NCBI GenBank assembly: GCA_903828035.1
Contig: CAIKKV010000443.1
Span: forward strand, 1 to 16,396
Reading direction: 5' to 3'
Length of the DNA: 16,396 bases
Origin: an uncultured bacterium
Lineage (GTDB): Bacteria; Verrucomicrobiota; Kiritimatiellia; CAIKKV01
Shown: positions 9,401 to 14,180 of the stretch, one piece after another
How positions within the stretch are numbered: position 1 is the stretch's first letter
How the letters are laid out: every line of letters begins with the position of its first letter
Made by a program: the position numbers and the translations under genes
Notes under the pieces: model-generated
Told to the model about the DNA's origin: nothing
The model's database searches: none
The model's input: the letters and a program-made list of their open reading frames with translations, nothing else

Positions 9401-12400
9401 CCACACGCAGGGGGTGGCGCCGGCGTTGGCCAGCGCCACGGACTGGGTGAACGTATGGCCCGCGGCATACGTGACGTTGAAGGTCCGGGTTGTGACCGTG
9501 ATCATCGCGGCCTCGGTGAGGGTGGTGAAGCACTGCCAGCCGGTCCACGCGCCCGCGTCATACTCGTTTTCCTGGCGAATCCGGCAGGAGTAGACCGTGT
9601 TCGGCGCCAGGCCGGTCACCACGCCGGAAAGGGCCGGCGCCGGGACCACCGTCTCGATCGAGCCCGCCGCATCAGCCTGGTTGGAAACCGCGATGCGGAA
9701 ACCGATCACGCGCACGCTGTCCGTCGAGGCCAGCCACGCGACATCGACCTGATGCGCCCGGACGCCCGAGAGCGCCGATAAAACGGGAACGCCCGGCGTT
9801 CCGAAAAATTCGTAGGCGCCCATGTCGACCGTGGCGTGGATCGGGCGAACCGCGCCCTCCAGGTCCAGCGCGCCGGCGGGCGAAGCGCTGTTTGTGCCGG
9901 CGTTGATGCAGGGCGAGCCATAGGCGAGGCGGTAATCCCCCTGCGCGCGATTCACGAACAGGGGCGGCGCGACCAGGCAGCCGTCGAGGCCGGCCGTCAC
10001 GCCGGAGCCCGCGTTGACGCGGGAGGCCACGGTTCCGAAGCAATCGTAGCCCGTGTTGTACCAGACGATGCCATTCACCAGGGAGCCCTCGTAGGTTCCG
10101 CCGCCGAAGAGAGCGGTATTGTCCGCGAGCGTGCAGGCGTTCAACTCGCACTGGAACGCGCCGCCGCCATAGGGGGCCGCATTATTCCACAACAGGCAAG
10201 CCGTGAGGGCGGCCTCGGCGGCGCCGCCGCCTTCCGCCAGCGCCTGGTTTCCGGACAGCACGCACCGGGTGGCGGCGCCCCCGTGGAATCCGCCGCCCGA
10301 GACGGCTCCGCAGGCGACCATGACGCAATTGCTGAGCAGGCCGCCGGAGGACAGGAGCGCGCCGCCGCCCGCCTGATCGGAAGCCGCCGCCGATTCGCCC
10401 GCCGTAAAGCCGTTCGTGAGGGTGAAGCCGGCCAACAAGGCGCCCTGGGTCACGAACGCGCACCGGACGGCATTGGATCCGAGAGGCGCCGCCGCGCCGG
10501 TGCCAGGCTGGCCGACGAGGAAGGTGGCGGACGGCCCGTACTCGGCCAGAACCCGGATGCCTTTGCCGATGACGAGACGGTTGGAGAGCGCCGCGCCCGG
10601 AGCCGGGCGGCCGCCTGTCGTGTACTGGCCGGAGCCGACCCGCACGGTCTCTCCGGAAGAAGCCTCGTCCACGGCGACCTGGATATTGCTTGCGGCCGTC
10701 GCCCAGCTTGCATAGGGCCAAAGAGGCGTCTGCCCCGCCAGGGCGGCGAAATGGACGGCATTCGTTTCAGTGGCCGAATACTGGTTGGTGACCGCCGGGG
10801 ACGCCAGCCAGTTGTCGCCCTCGGGCTGCCAGGCGGACACGGTCACCGCGCCCGATCCGAGAAAACGAAGCTGATTGGTCGACGCCATGCAGGCGGGGCC
10901 CGAAGCGACCGCAAAGGACACGGGAATGCCGGAAGGGGATCCCGAGGCCGAGAGAGAAAGAAGCCAGTCGGCCGGATAGGCGCCATTCGCCGGAAGGAAG
11001 GTCGTCACAGTCTGGGACGCTTTCCGTATGGTCAGCGTGCCGTTGGTCGAACCGGAATAATCGGAACCCAGGATCTGCGCAAACACGGCATAGACGCCCG
11101 CCGTCACCGGAGCGGTCTCCACGCCATTGTAGGTCACCTGGACGTCGAGATTCGTCGGAAAGGTTGTGACCGTCACGGATTTCGGGGTCCCGTCATAGGT
11201 GAAGCCGGTATTGGTTATCGCGACCTGCGCCGTGACGCCGTAAACGGTAAGCGTTCCGCCCAGATAATAGAACGAGTAGTTGGTGGCCGCGCCGCCGGAA
11301 AAGGTGATCGGATAGGTGCCGGAGGGACTGGCCAGCGTGGCGGTCGAGGTTCCGACCGGTTGCGTCGCGAAGACATTCGTCCCCTCGCCGTTTTTCCATC
11401 CCGTGAAGGTCGCCGTGAACGCCGGGTCCGACTCCCCCATCAACCGCGACTTGTTGTCGGCCTTGACGATCAGGAGCGCCTGGGTGACGGTGAGCGTTCC
11501 GCTCACGTTGGCAAAGCTGTAATTCTCGGCCAAGCCGTTCGTTCCGCTGATGGGATAAGTCCCGACCGGTGAATTGGTGGTGGCCAGGCAGGCGGCGACC
11601 GGCGCGCTGATGAGGTTGGTCAAACCCTCGCCGGCGACGAAATTGGTCAAGGTGACGGAAACCACCGGATTGGTTTCGCCATAGCCACGGCGAGCGTCCG
11701 GGCAGGTGACGGTCAGGGGACGCTTGGCAATGGTCAGGACGCTCGTCACGGTGCCATAGCAGAGCGCCGTATTCACCTCGGCAATAACGGCGTAGACCCC
11801 GGCTGTGACAGGCGCCTCGGACAGGCCGTCATACAGGACGGTGAAATTGGTCACCGGATCGACCGTGACCACAACCGGCTTGGCCGTGCCGTCGTAAACG
11901 GCGTTCGTCCCCGCGATCGCCAGGAGGCGCGGCGAACTCCTGACGGATTGGCCCGCCAGGTGGATGACATAGGGCGAGGCGGCGTTGGTCACGGTGGCCA
12001 GGCTGTTGTTCGTGATCGTGAGCACGGCGGCGACGGTTCCGGTCGACTCCGGCGAGTACACGACGCTGAAGAGCTGCGTGGCGCCCGGCGAAACCGACAC
12101 CGGCATGTTGAGCACCTTCATGATGGAGGCCGATACCCCGCTCAGGTTCGTCTCGGTGACCAGGAGCGTGCCCTTGCCCCGGTTGATGAATTGGAACTGA
12201 TTCGTCCGCGTCGTATAAACAGGCACGACTCCGAAGTCGGTCCCCTTCTCCAGGCTGGCCGCCTCCCCGCTCGTGATCTCCAGGCCGTTCCCCTTGATCA
12301 GCGGGACCGGCGCCGGCGCGTTCCACAGCACATAGGTTTTCCCGGAAGAGAGGCCGCAAACGACCAGGTCCAGGCAGCCGTCCTGGTTCAGGTCGCCGAT

Positions 12401-13699
12401 CTCAACATCGCGCAGGAGCTCCCCGGGCAGCTCGACGGTCGGCGATTTCGGGGTGAAGGAGCCGTTGACGCCAAGCAGCACGGCCACGCTGGTTCCGCCG
12501 CAGACGACGAGGTCGGGATAGCCATTGGCATCGCAGTCGGCCACGGCCAGGCCGTACAGGGTGGACAGGGCAAGACCGTGATCAATCCCGGCGAACACGA
12601 TGTTCGTGCTGCTTCCGGTCCCCACGACCACGACGCCTCCGGCCCCGACGGCGGCGATGTCGGCATAGCCGTCCTGGTTGAAATCCGCGATGCGGCAGGC
12701 GTAGAGGCTTTGGTCGCTGACGAGGTGCTCGGCAGGCGCCTCGAATGAGCCGCCGCCCTTGCCTTTCAGGATAAACAGGCGGCCGGCAAGACCCACGGCC
12801 ACGACATCGGGAATGCCGTCACGGTCGAGATCGCCCACGTCGAGCGCGTAGAGCGCCGAGCCGCAGGCGATGGCGACTCCCGAGGTCAGCGCGCCGGCCC
12901 CGTTGTTCAGCAGCGGAATGACATGGCCGGAGGTTTCCGAAACCGCGACGGCATCGGGCTTTCCGTTTCCGTCGAGGTCGCTGACGGCAACCGAGCGCAG
13001 CGGGCCGGTGACGCCGCTGACTGTCTGAACGCTTCCGGCGACCAGTCCCCCGGCCGAGTTGAGGGCGACGGCAAAGGCTTGCGTGGCGCAGCCCAGCACC
13101 AGGTCGGGGAGTCCGTCCGAATTGAAATCGCCGACGGCGACGTCCTGGATCGCGCGCCCGAGGACCGCGTTCGAGGAGAACGCGGGAGACGGCGAAGCGA
13201 AAAACACCTTGTTCGAGCCCCAGGCCGGCGCCACGACGTCGATCGCGCCGTCGCCGTTGACATCCGCCAGGGCGATATTGCGGAAGCGGGCCACGCCAGG
13301 CAACTCGATCAGCGTCGTGATCGAGCTGGTGACAAAGGAGGCGCCGCCGCCCTGCGGGGCCGACTGGAAACGCCACGAGAAAGCCGTTCCCGCCTCCCCG
13401 GAGAGGACGCTCTCGAACGATTCCCCGGGCAGCAGGGGGGCCGCGGGCGTGAAGCTGTTCTGGAGGCCGCCGCCCGTGACGGTGCCGGCCCGCGCTCCAC
13501 GCCAGCTGCTATGGAGCACGAAGTTGGTGGAACCGGAAAGGACGGCATCGAGCTCGGCCTCCACGACGGAGCCGGTCGTGGCGGAGTCGCTCCACCCGCG
13601 CGGGCTGACCTGGACAACCTTCGGGAGGGCGTCACCCCACGCGGCACATACAGGCAGGAGAAGTCCCATGCAAAGCAGGATCGTTCGAATCTTGGTCAT
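497..13699 (-). CDS. Giant secreted multidomain surface protein, 4400 residues, with duplicated MBG/beta-helix supermodule
   Basis: One frame, with no visible frameshift, encodes a secreted protein of about 4400 residues. Domains in order: signal peptide 1-24 (K3/R5, then a hydrophobic core); Big_5-like Ig domain about 26-125; FG-GAP/VCBS propeller 130-460; ASH (choice-of-anchor D) domain about 475-588; supermodule 1, 590-2242; supermodule 2, 2243-3901; cadherin/Ig-like domain 3902-3990; malectin 3994-4138; FGE-type domain 4145-4400. Each supermodule reads MBG x4, Ig-like, beta-helix A, FN3, BACON-like, MBG-like, Ig-like, beta-helix B, FN3, IPT/TIG, FN3-like. All recognisable domains are adhesive, structural or carbohydrate-binding, which suggests a surface adhesin or scaffold; no catalytic site was seen. 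The ATG at 13699 gives the best signal peptide; the alternative M11 would lose its basic n-region. It is the last gene of the operon, 16 bases after the SHD1-like gene. No C-terminal anchor, LPXTG, PEP-CTERM or beta-barrel is visible, so its attachment is unknown. Confidence 0.93.
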   Translation of the reverse strand: MTKIRTILLCMGLLLPVCAAWGDALPKVVQVSPRGWSDSATTGSVVEAELDAVLSGSTNFVLHSSWRGARAGTVTGGGLQNSFTPAAPLLPGESFESVLSGEAGTAFSWRFQSAPQGGGASFVTSSITTLIELPGVARFRNIALADVNGDGAIDVVAPAWGSNKVFFASPSPAFSSNAVLGRAIQDVAVGDFNSDGLPDLVLGCATQAFAVALNSAGGLVAGSVQTVSGVTGPLRSVAVSDLDGNGKPDAVAVSETSGHVIPLLNNGAGALTSGVAIACGSALYALDVGDLDRDGIPDVVAVGLAGRLFILKGKGGGSFEAPAEHLVSDQSLYACRIADFNQDGYADIAAVGAGGVVVVGTGSSTNIVFAGIDHGLALSTLYGLAVADCDANGYPDLVVCGGTSVAVLLGVNGSFTPKSPTVELPGELLRDVEIGDLNQDGCLDLVVCGLSSGKTYVLWNAPAPVPLIKGNGLEITSGEAASLEKGTDFGVVPVYTTRTNQFQFINRGKGTLLVTETNLSGVSASIMKVLNMPVSVSPGATQLFSVVYSPESTGTVAAVLTITNNSLATVTNAASPYVIHLAGQSVRSSPRLLAIAGTNAVYDGTAKPVVVTVDPVTNFTVLYDGLSEAPVTAGVYAVIAEVNTALCYGTVTSVLTIAKRPLTVTCPDARRGYGETNPVVSVTLTNFVAGEGLTNLISAPVAACLATTNSPVGTYPISGTNGLAENYSFANVSGTLTVTQALLIVKADNKSRLMGESDPAFTATFTGWKNGEGTNVFATQPVGTSTATLASPSGTYPITFSGGAATNYSFYYLGGTLTVYGVTAQVAITNTGFTYDGTPKSVTVTTFPTNLDVQVTYNGVETAPVTAGVYAVFAQILGSDYSGSTNGTLTIRKASQTVTTFLPANGAYPADWLLSLSASGSPSGIPVSFAVASGPACMASTNQLRFLGSGAVTVSAWQPEGDNWLASPAVTNQYSATETNAVHFAALAGQTPLWPYASWATAASNIQVAVDEASSGETVRVGSGQYTTGGRPAPGAALSNRLVIGKGIRVLAEYGPSATFLVGQPGTGAAAPLGSNAVRCAFVTQGALLAGFTLTNGFTAGESAAASDQAGGGALLSSGGLLSNCVMVACGAVSGGGFHGGAATRCVLSGNQALAEGGGAAEAALTACLLWNNAAPYGGGAFQCELNACTLADNTALFGGGTYEGSLVNGIVWYNTGYDCFGTVASRVNAGSGVTAGLDGCLVAPPLFVNRAQGDYRLAYGSPCINAGTNSASPAGALDLEGAVRPIHATVDMGAYEFFGTPGVPVLSALSGVRAHQVDVAWLASTDSVRVIGFRIAVSNQADAAGSIETVVPAPALSGVVTGLAPNTVYSCRIRQENEYDAGAWTGWQCFTTLTEAAMITVTTRTFNVTYAAGHTFTQSVALANAGATPCVWSGAVSYEGTAKDWLSVAPVGGTVGAFDSTGVLFVVNASGLRVGTYTANHTLTSPNATNSPLVQVVTLTVTRAVDTITFEATNQVYGGTSRVVTATAGSGEAVAVTYNGSSTPPVDAGVYAVSGVVDTVDWTASSSTWLTVSRAPQAITAFLPASGDVPSTNAMSLTASEGGSGNPLVFTLVSGPARLLPGNQVRFSDYGEVRVSVEQAGNSNWLPAPTVTNVYRVVPVAALLHHVARAGQSPLWPYASWGSAASNIQDAVDAAWDGDAVAVTSGVYQAGGRVAPGGAITNRICVTRAIELYGVRGAASTVVVGAPGTDSGLDAVRGLFAGTNAVIRGFTFAGGRTASTGGLAQDRSGGGVYLAGGAELRHCIVSNNSSAIYGGGAFVQQTGRVNNCLLTGNTSARGGGLCLYAGGEALHCTIASNEATTAAGGAYLPNGGTIGHGIVWGNRAPAGSPQNLQSMSASIVYTCAGDGVTAGVAGCLVADPMFAPDGFMLESESPCVNVGDNAQAATTTDLKGDPRIVSTLDLGAYEYVVTAAAPKGLEISDLTGSSVNLHWRPGDNMPVTTYNVEMETLEGSNVLSAQFPGTTTSTVAVGLSDSMPYRWRAQASNSQGVSLWTSWKSFITRGIILTVTPASCNVGGGLEVLVEGRGLSLTSDIHAVSLAGVPASILGQGTNWVRVLAPAAPTPGTGDVAVSSVSGGDLLLSNAFVFLPAAAPVMLPPSNLSETSLVARWEALPGAVSYRFQASAVSNFASFLPGYEGTNALVDLTQLDVFPLVPGTNYLRMQAWFAEGFGPFSTTQTVKRRLQSLTISETNAVYDGTGKSVSVAVEPVSLASSVAVLYNGSATLPVTAGVYAVAAEVNTESYFGQQTGVLSIARRDLIATGDNTSRAYGAANPALSYTWFNFAAGEGVSNLVERPVVACSATNNSPVGDYSIEVSGGSSANYRVVCSNGTLTVTQAVLTVTADDATWLYGKTNAPFSLTITGWKNGDGTNALTVQPRAASVATPLSLSGPYPITVSGGSALNYAFTYVSGTLTLNPIEAGVTITGTNLVYDGNPKSATATTDPTNLVVVLTYNGLETEPVTAGVYAVHAEIDEQNYCGSTNATLTIRKADQAVASFRPASGTYPADQLLALSADGSPSGIPVTFTVLSGPGVLETGHGLRFQGFGSVKLVAGQAGDANWNASPAVTNTYEAVETNTVYFVAKAGQTPRWPYISPETAASNIQTAVDQASSGETVWVGPGLYAEGGRPAAGAALTNRLVLDKAVSVLSVAGPAATVIAGRPGTGGEAPLGPDAIRCVVMTDGALLAGFTLTNGFTAGALAGLSEQAGGGAYLASSAMISNCVITGCGAVSGGGLQGGIALRCRLTGNAAINEGGGAANARLSACLLWNNAAPYGGGAFRCDLASCTLADNTALYGGGTYEGGLVNGVAWYNTGWDCFGTQVAFVDAGSGIAAGVNGCLSLEPLFVNRAQGDYRLAYGSPCINSGTNGASPAGALDLDGAARPIHATVDMGAFEFYGTPGLPLLAAPADIRAHQAAMSWQASTDSVRVIGFRIAVSNQAAAAPAIETVVQAPALSGVVTGLAPNTAYACRVRAENDYDVGAWTGWQCFTTLTEAVIMADPALTFNATYASGLSSTQVVSLANPGASPCVWSGAVSYPGASAGWLGVAPGGGTVEASGSTGLAFVVSARGLDAGTHTAWHTLSSPNATNSPQVQVVTLQVARATDTITFGATNQVFSGSARPVTAASFSGQPVKVTYNGLADAPVAAGSYSVTGVVDTLNWTAVSTTRLTIARAPQAITGFLPASGDVTSTNILALAANGGGSGKALVFAVVSGPASLLPGNRVRFSGYGDVRVTAGQAGNVNWLAAPTVTNLYRVIPVPGLTHFVAMAGQAPLWPYASWDSAASNIQDAVDVAWDGDFVTVSNGDYRAGGRPAPGGTITNRICITRAITLASVNGPAVTRVFGAEPATGSGFDAVRGLYAATGAVVRGFTFTGGHSAFVSDLSQDRSGGGVYLTGGAELSHCIVTGNRSAEYGGGVFVRESGLVNNCLMTGNQSDQGAGLCLFAGGEAVHCTMASNTAATAAGGVYIPDAGSLVNCIAWGNRAPPAARQDLVSLGGVVTFTCAGDGVADGAAGCRLADPLFAPGGYRPGAASPCVNAGNSARVLAETDLKGDPRVVETVDLGAYEYLASPAVPTNLAVSALTPAGVTLSWHHGDVMPVTGYDVEMETLGTTNVLSWNVPGTEESLAVGGFAEGTGYRWRARAFNSQGTSDWTAWQLFFTPGFIVSVDPVSCNIGGGVDVLIEGQGLGYASNIVSVSLCGVPAAIVDQAEDWVRVTAPMALVSGVGDIRVSSPTGGDSVLSNAFTFLPASAPVLLPPTEITASSLVAHWKALASAQSFQLQVSARADFATLLPGLEGTNAAADALQLDVQGLVAGTNYLRLRARFTNGYGPFCAPFVVPSGAEQPWVRNLMADDAATAGQTRTYDLSAVFAGTGLVLSASCAQPGMAAPRMDGNTLTLMAGPAEGLARIIVTATQADSGYSVSTAFRLEVAPAPLGALRINCGGKKTGLWTRDRGFSGGVVFATNAVVENTSEAFPLAVYQACRGASNLTYSFPDVPNGAYIVRLAFAELVQDRIGARVFKVKIEGKTVLPLLDVFAVTGNKFRAYQPMFKVAVIDGNGMQIKGIGLNGSEAFFNGIKIMPAPPAGMLVVPAGVNTGTDPDAGPYSVTNQGKLFVDDTEVTKQLWDEVRAWGLAHGYTDLAEGAGKAPDHPVQGVSWYDCVKWCNARSQMQGLTPAYYTTSAKEGVYTSGELDLTAECVDAWAGYRLPTGAEWEFAARGGASGLRFPWGNEIDHSFANYFSDAAVAYDAGPTRGLHPDANVGVAPYTLPAKAFGGYGYKAGLYNMAGNVAEWCWDSSEGTNRLVRGGAWSSDASWSRVSQGLMSDAALCADDVGFRAVMPRP
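500..1267 (-). other. C-terminal FGE/SUMF1-type (C-type-lectin-fold) domain without catalytic cysteines
   Basis: Residues 4145-4400. Family motifs are present in order: EVTKQLWDEV, HPVQGVSWYDCVKWCNARS, YRLPTGAEWEFAARGG, FPWGNEID, NMAGNVAEWCWD, RGGAW (4363-4367) and VGFRAV at the end. In true formylglycine-generating enzymes, two cysteines lie 6 and 11 residues after the R of the RGG motif. Here those positions are Ser4369 and Ser4374. Sulfatase activation is therefore unlikely, and a binding role for the fold is more probable. Confidence 0.85.
1286..1720 (-). other. Malectin-like carbohydrate-binding domain
   Basis: Residues about 3994-4138 of the giant protein. The start LRINCGGKKTG, the central YQACRGASNLTYSFPDVPNG, the YIVRLAFAEL strand, RVFKVKIEGK and the closing FFNGIKIMP follow the malectin fold from beginning to end. 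Malectin domains bind glucose-based oligosaccharides, so a glycan-binding role near the C-terminus is inferred. The ligand cannot be read from sequence. Confidence 0.8.
2822..3736 (-). other. Right-handed beta-helix B2 (choice-of-anchor Q type)
   Basis: Residues about 3322-3626, the copy-2 equivalent of helix B1. It shares AGQAPLWPYASW, AASNIQDAVDVAWDGD, SGGGVYLTGGAELSHCIV and LDLGAYEYL. Part of its 5' DNA is almost identical to that of B1 (see findings). Confidence 0.85.
4832..5785 (-). other. Right-handed beta-helix A2 (choice-of-anchor Q type)
   Basis: Residues about 2639-2956, the copy-2 equivalent of helix A1. It keeps the AGQTPRWPY and AASNIQTAVDQASSGETV start, the ACLLWNN and SCTLADN rungs, the YNTG and DCFGT stretch and the VDMGAFEF end. 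No length change was detected between the checked landmarks, which stay 1656 residues apart. Confidence 0.85.
7793..8704 (-). other. Right-handed beta-helix B1 (choice-of-anchor Q type)
   Basis: Residues about 1666-1969. The start, AGQSPLWPYASW...AASNIQDAVDAAWDGDAV, is clearly related to helix A, but the body differs: SGGGVYLAGGAELRHCIV, YGGGAFV and CTIASNEAT rungs. It ends with SPCVNVGDN, DLKGDPRIV and LDLGAYEY. It lies 683 residues after helix A and precedes an FN3 and a TIG domain. Confidence 0.85.
9800..10753 (-). other. Right-handed beta-helix A1 (choice-of-anchor Q type)
   Basis: Residues about 983-1300. The domain opens with AGQTPLWPYASW and AASNIQVAVDEASSGETV, the usual first rung of pectate-lyase-like helices. 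It continues with GGGA- and cysteine-containing rungs (CVLSGN, ACLLWNN, ACTLADN) and ends with SPCINAGTN followed by the R-P-I...VDMGAYEF closing motif of the choice-of-anchor Q family. The GGGA/N-rich rungs resemble chlamydial Pmp repeats. No pectate-lyase catalytic residues were identified, so a structural or adhesive role is inferred. Confidence 0.85.
12320..13312 (-). other. FG-GAP/VCBS seven-repeat beta-propeller domain
   Basis: Seven calcium-loop motifs of the form D-x-[DN]-x-[DN]-G-x-x-D begin at residues 146, 191, 241, 290, 339, 388 and 436 of the giant protein, for example DVNGDGAID and GDFNSDGLPD. Spacing is 45 to 50 residues. This is the signature of an integrin-alpha-like propeller with one Ca-binding loop per blade, and seven copies match a complete seven-bladed ring. 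The sixth loop has Cys389 in the second position, and the seventh ends GCLD. In related exoproteins this fold mediates protein or glycan contacts. Confidence 0.85.
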
Positions 13700-13700
13700 A

Positions 13701-13707
13701 CCACCCC
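13701..13707 (-). promoter_or_regulatory. Weak ribosome binding site of the giant gene
   Basis: On the - strand, GGGGTGG precedes the ATG at 13699 by one base, with the GGGG core four bases further up. It lies inside the 16-base gap after the SHD1-like gene. The match to GGAGG is imperfect and the spacing short, so re-initiation by ribosomes finishing the upstream gene may contribute. Confidence 0.35.
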
Positions 13708-13715
13708 ATTCAAGG

Positions 13716-14180
13716 CTATTGATTTCGTGCCCGCATCAACAATTGGTCGCGACTGGCCTCCGACACGCCAAACCGTTCAAAAGCCAGCTTCAGCCGGTCC
13801 AGGGCCGCTTTCCGCTGTTCCGCTTCGGCGTCGTCCCCAAGCTGGCCGGCCTTCCGCAGTTCGCCCAGCCGTTTCAGGGTGTTGGCGCATAGATCAAAAT
13901 CGGGGCGGAGCCGCGCGGGAACCTCGATCCGGCCCGAGGCGTCAAGGGCCTGCTGCCGGGCGGCGGGGGAAAGGCTCGCGAGAGGCATGACGAACCGCTT
14001 TCCGTCAGGCCCCTTGAAAACGGCATTGTCGCCGTCGAGGAACAGCAGCGTCGCTTCAACGGCCTGTCCGGCGGCATTGGTCCACATGTCCCCGCGGGCG
14101 GCGGAGGAGCCGAGAAACAGGGCGGCTCCCATGGCAAGGGCCAGAAGGCGCGGAATGGATTTGGCGGGGAGGCCGCTCAT
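13716..14180 (-). CDS. Secreted SHD1-like domain protein, 154 residues
   Basis: Residues 1-30 form a signal peptide (K7 and R11, hydrophobic 12-24, SSAARG end), so the product is exported. Residues 31-82 resemble the SLA1-homology domain 1 (SHD1) fold common in PVC-group exoproteins: D-M-W-T-N...G-Q-A-V-E-A, then DGDNAVFKGPDGKRFVMPL and a closing L-S-P motif. Residues 95-150 are charged and probably helical. SHD1 binds short peptide motifs in eukaryotes; its bacterial role is not established, and here a structural or assembly-partner role is only inferred. The start ATG overlaps the TGA of the upstream gene (ATGA, 14177-14180), and no Shine-Dalgarno sequence precedes it, so translation is probably coupled. 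A later ATG (M17) would remove the basic n-region of the signal peptide. Confidence 0.8.
   Translation of the reverse strand: MSGLPAKSIPRLLALAMGAALFLGSSAARGDMWTNAAGQAVEATLLFLDGDNAVFKGPDGKRFVMPLASLSPAARQQALDASGRIEVPARLRPDFDLCANTLKRLGELRKAGQLGDDAEAEQRKAALDRLKLAFERFGVSEASRDQLLMRARNQ

Larger units (their letters stand above)
6974..11932 (-). repeat. Supermodule copy 1 of a tandem ~1656-residue duplication
   Basis: Residues about 590-2242 form the first copy of a repeated block. Landmarks match copy 2 at a nearly constant distance: NAVYDGT at 599 and 2252 (1653), the AGQ of beta-helix A at 988 and 2644 (1656), the M of the MGA(Y/F)EF motif at 1293 and 2949 (1656), the AGQ of beta-helix B at 1671 and 3327 (1656), and the start of the TIG domain at 2064 and 3721 (1657). 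Domain order is identical in both copies. Identity is uneven: very high around the beta-helix A to FN3 junction and lower in the MBG and TIG domains. Confidence 0.92.

Noticed and set aside
2822..10753. CRISPR-like or satellite array from the repeated beta-helix rungs
   Set aside because: The repeats are degenerate, in frame and protein-level (GGGA/Cys rungs); there are no uniform direct repeats with unique spacers.
7415..13990. Further long + strand frames (7415-9781, 9836-11572, 11948-12748, 12923-13990)
   Set aside because: Same antisense shadow composition; their translations repeat between the two supermodules only because the sense strand is duplicated.
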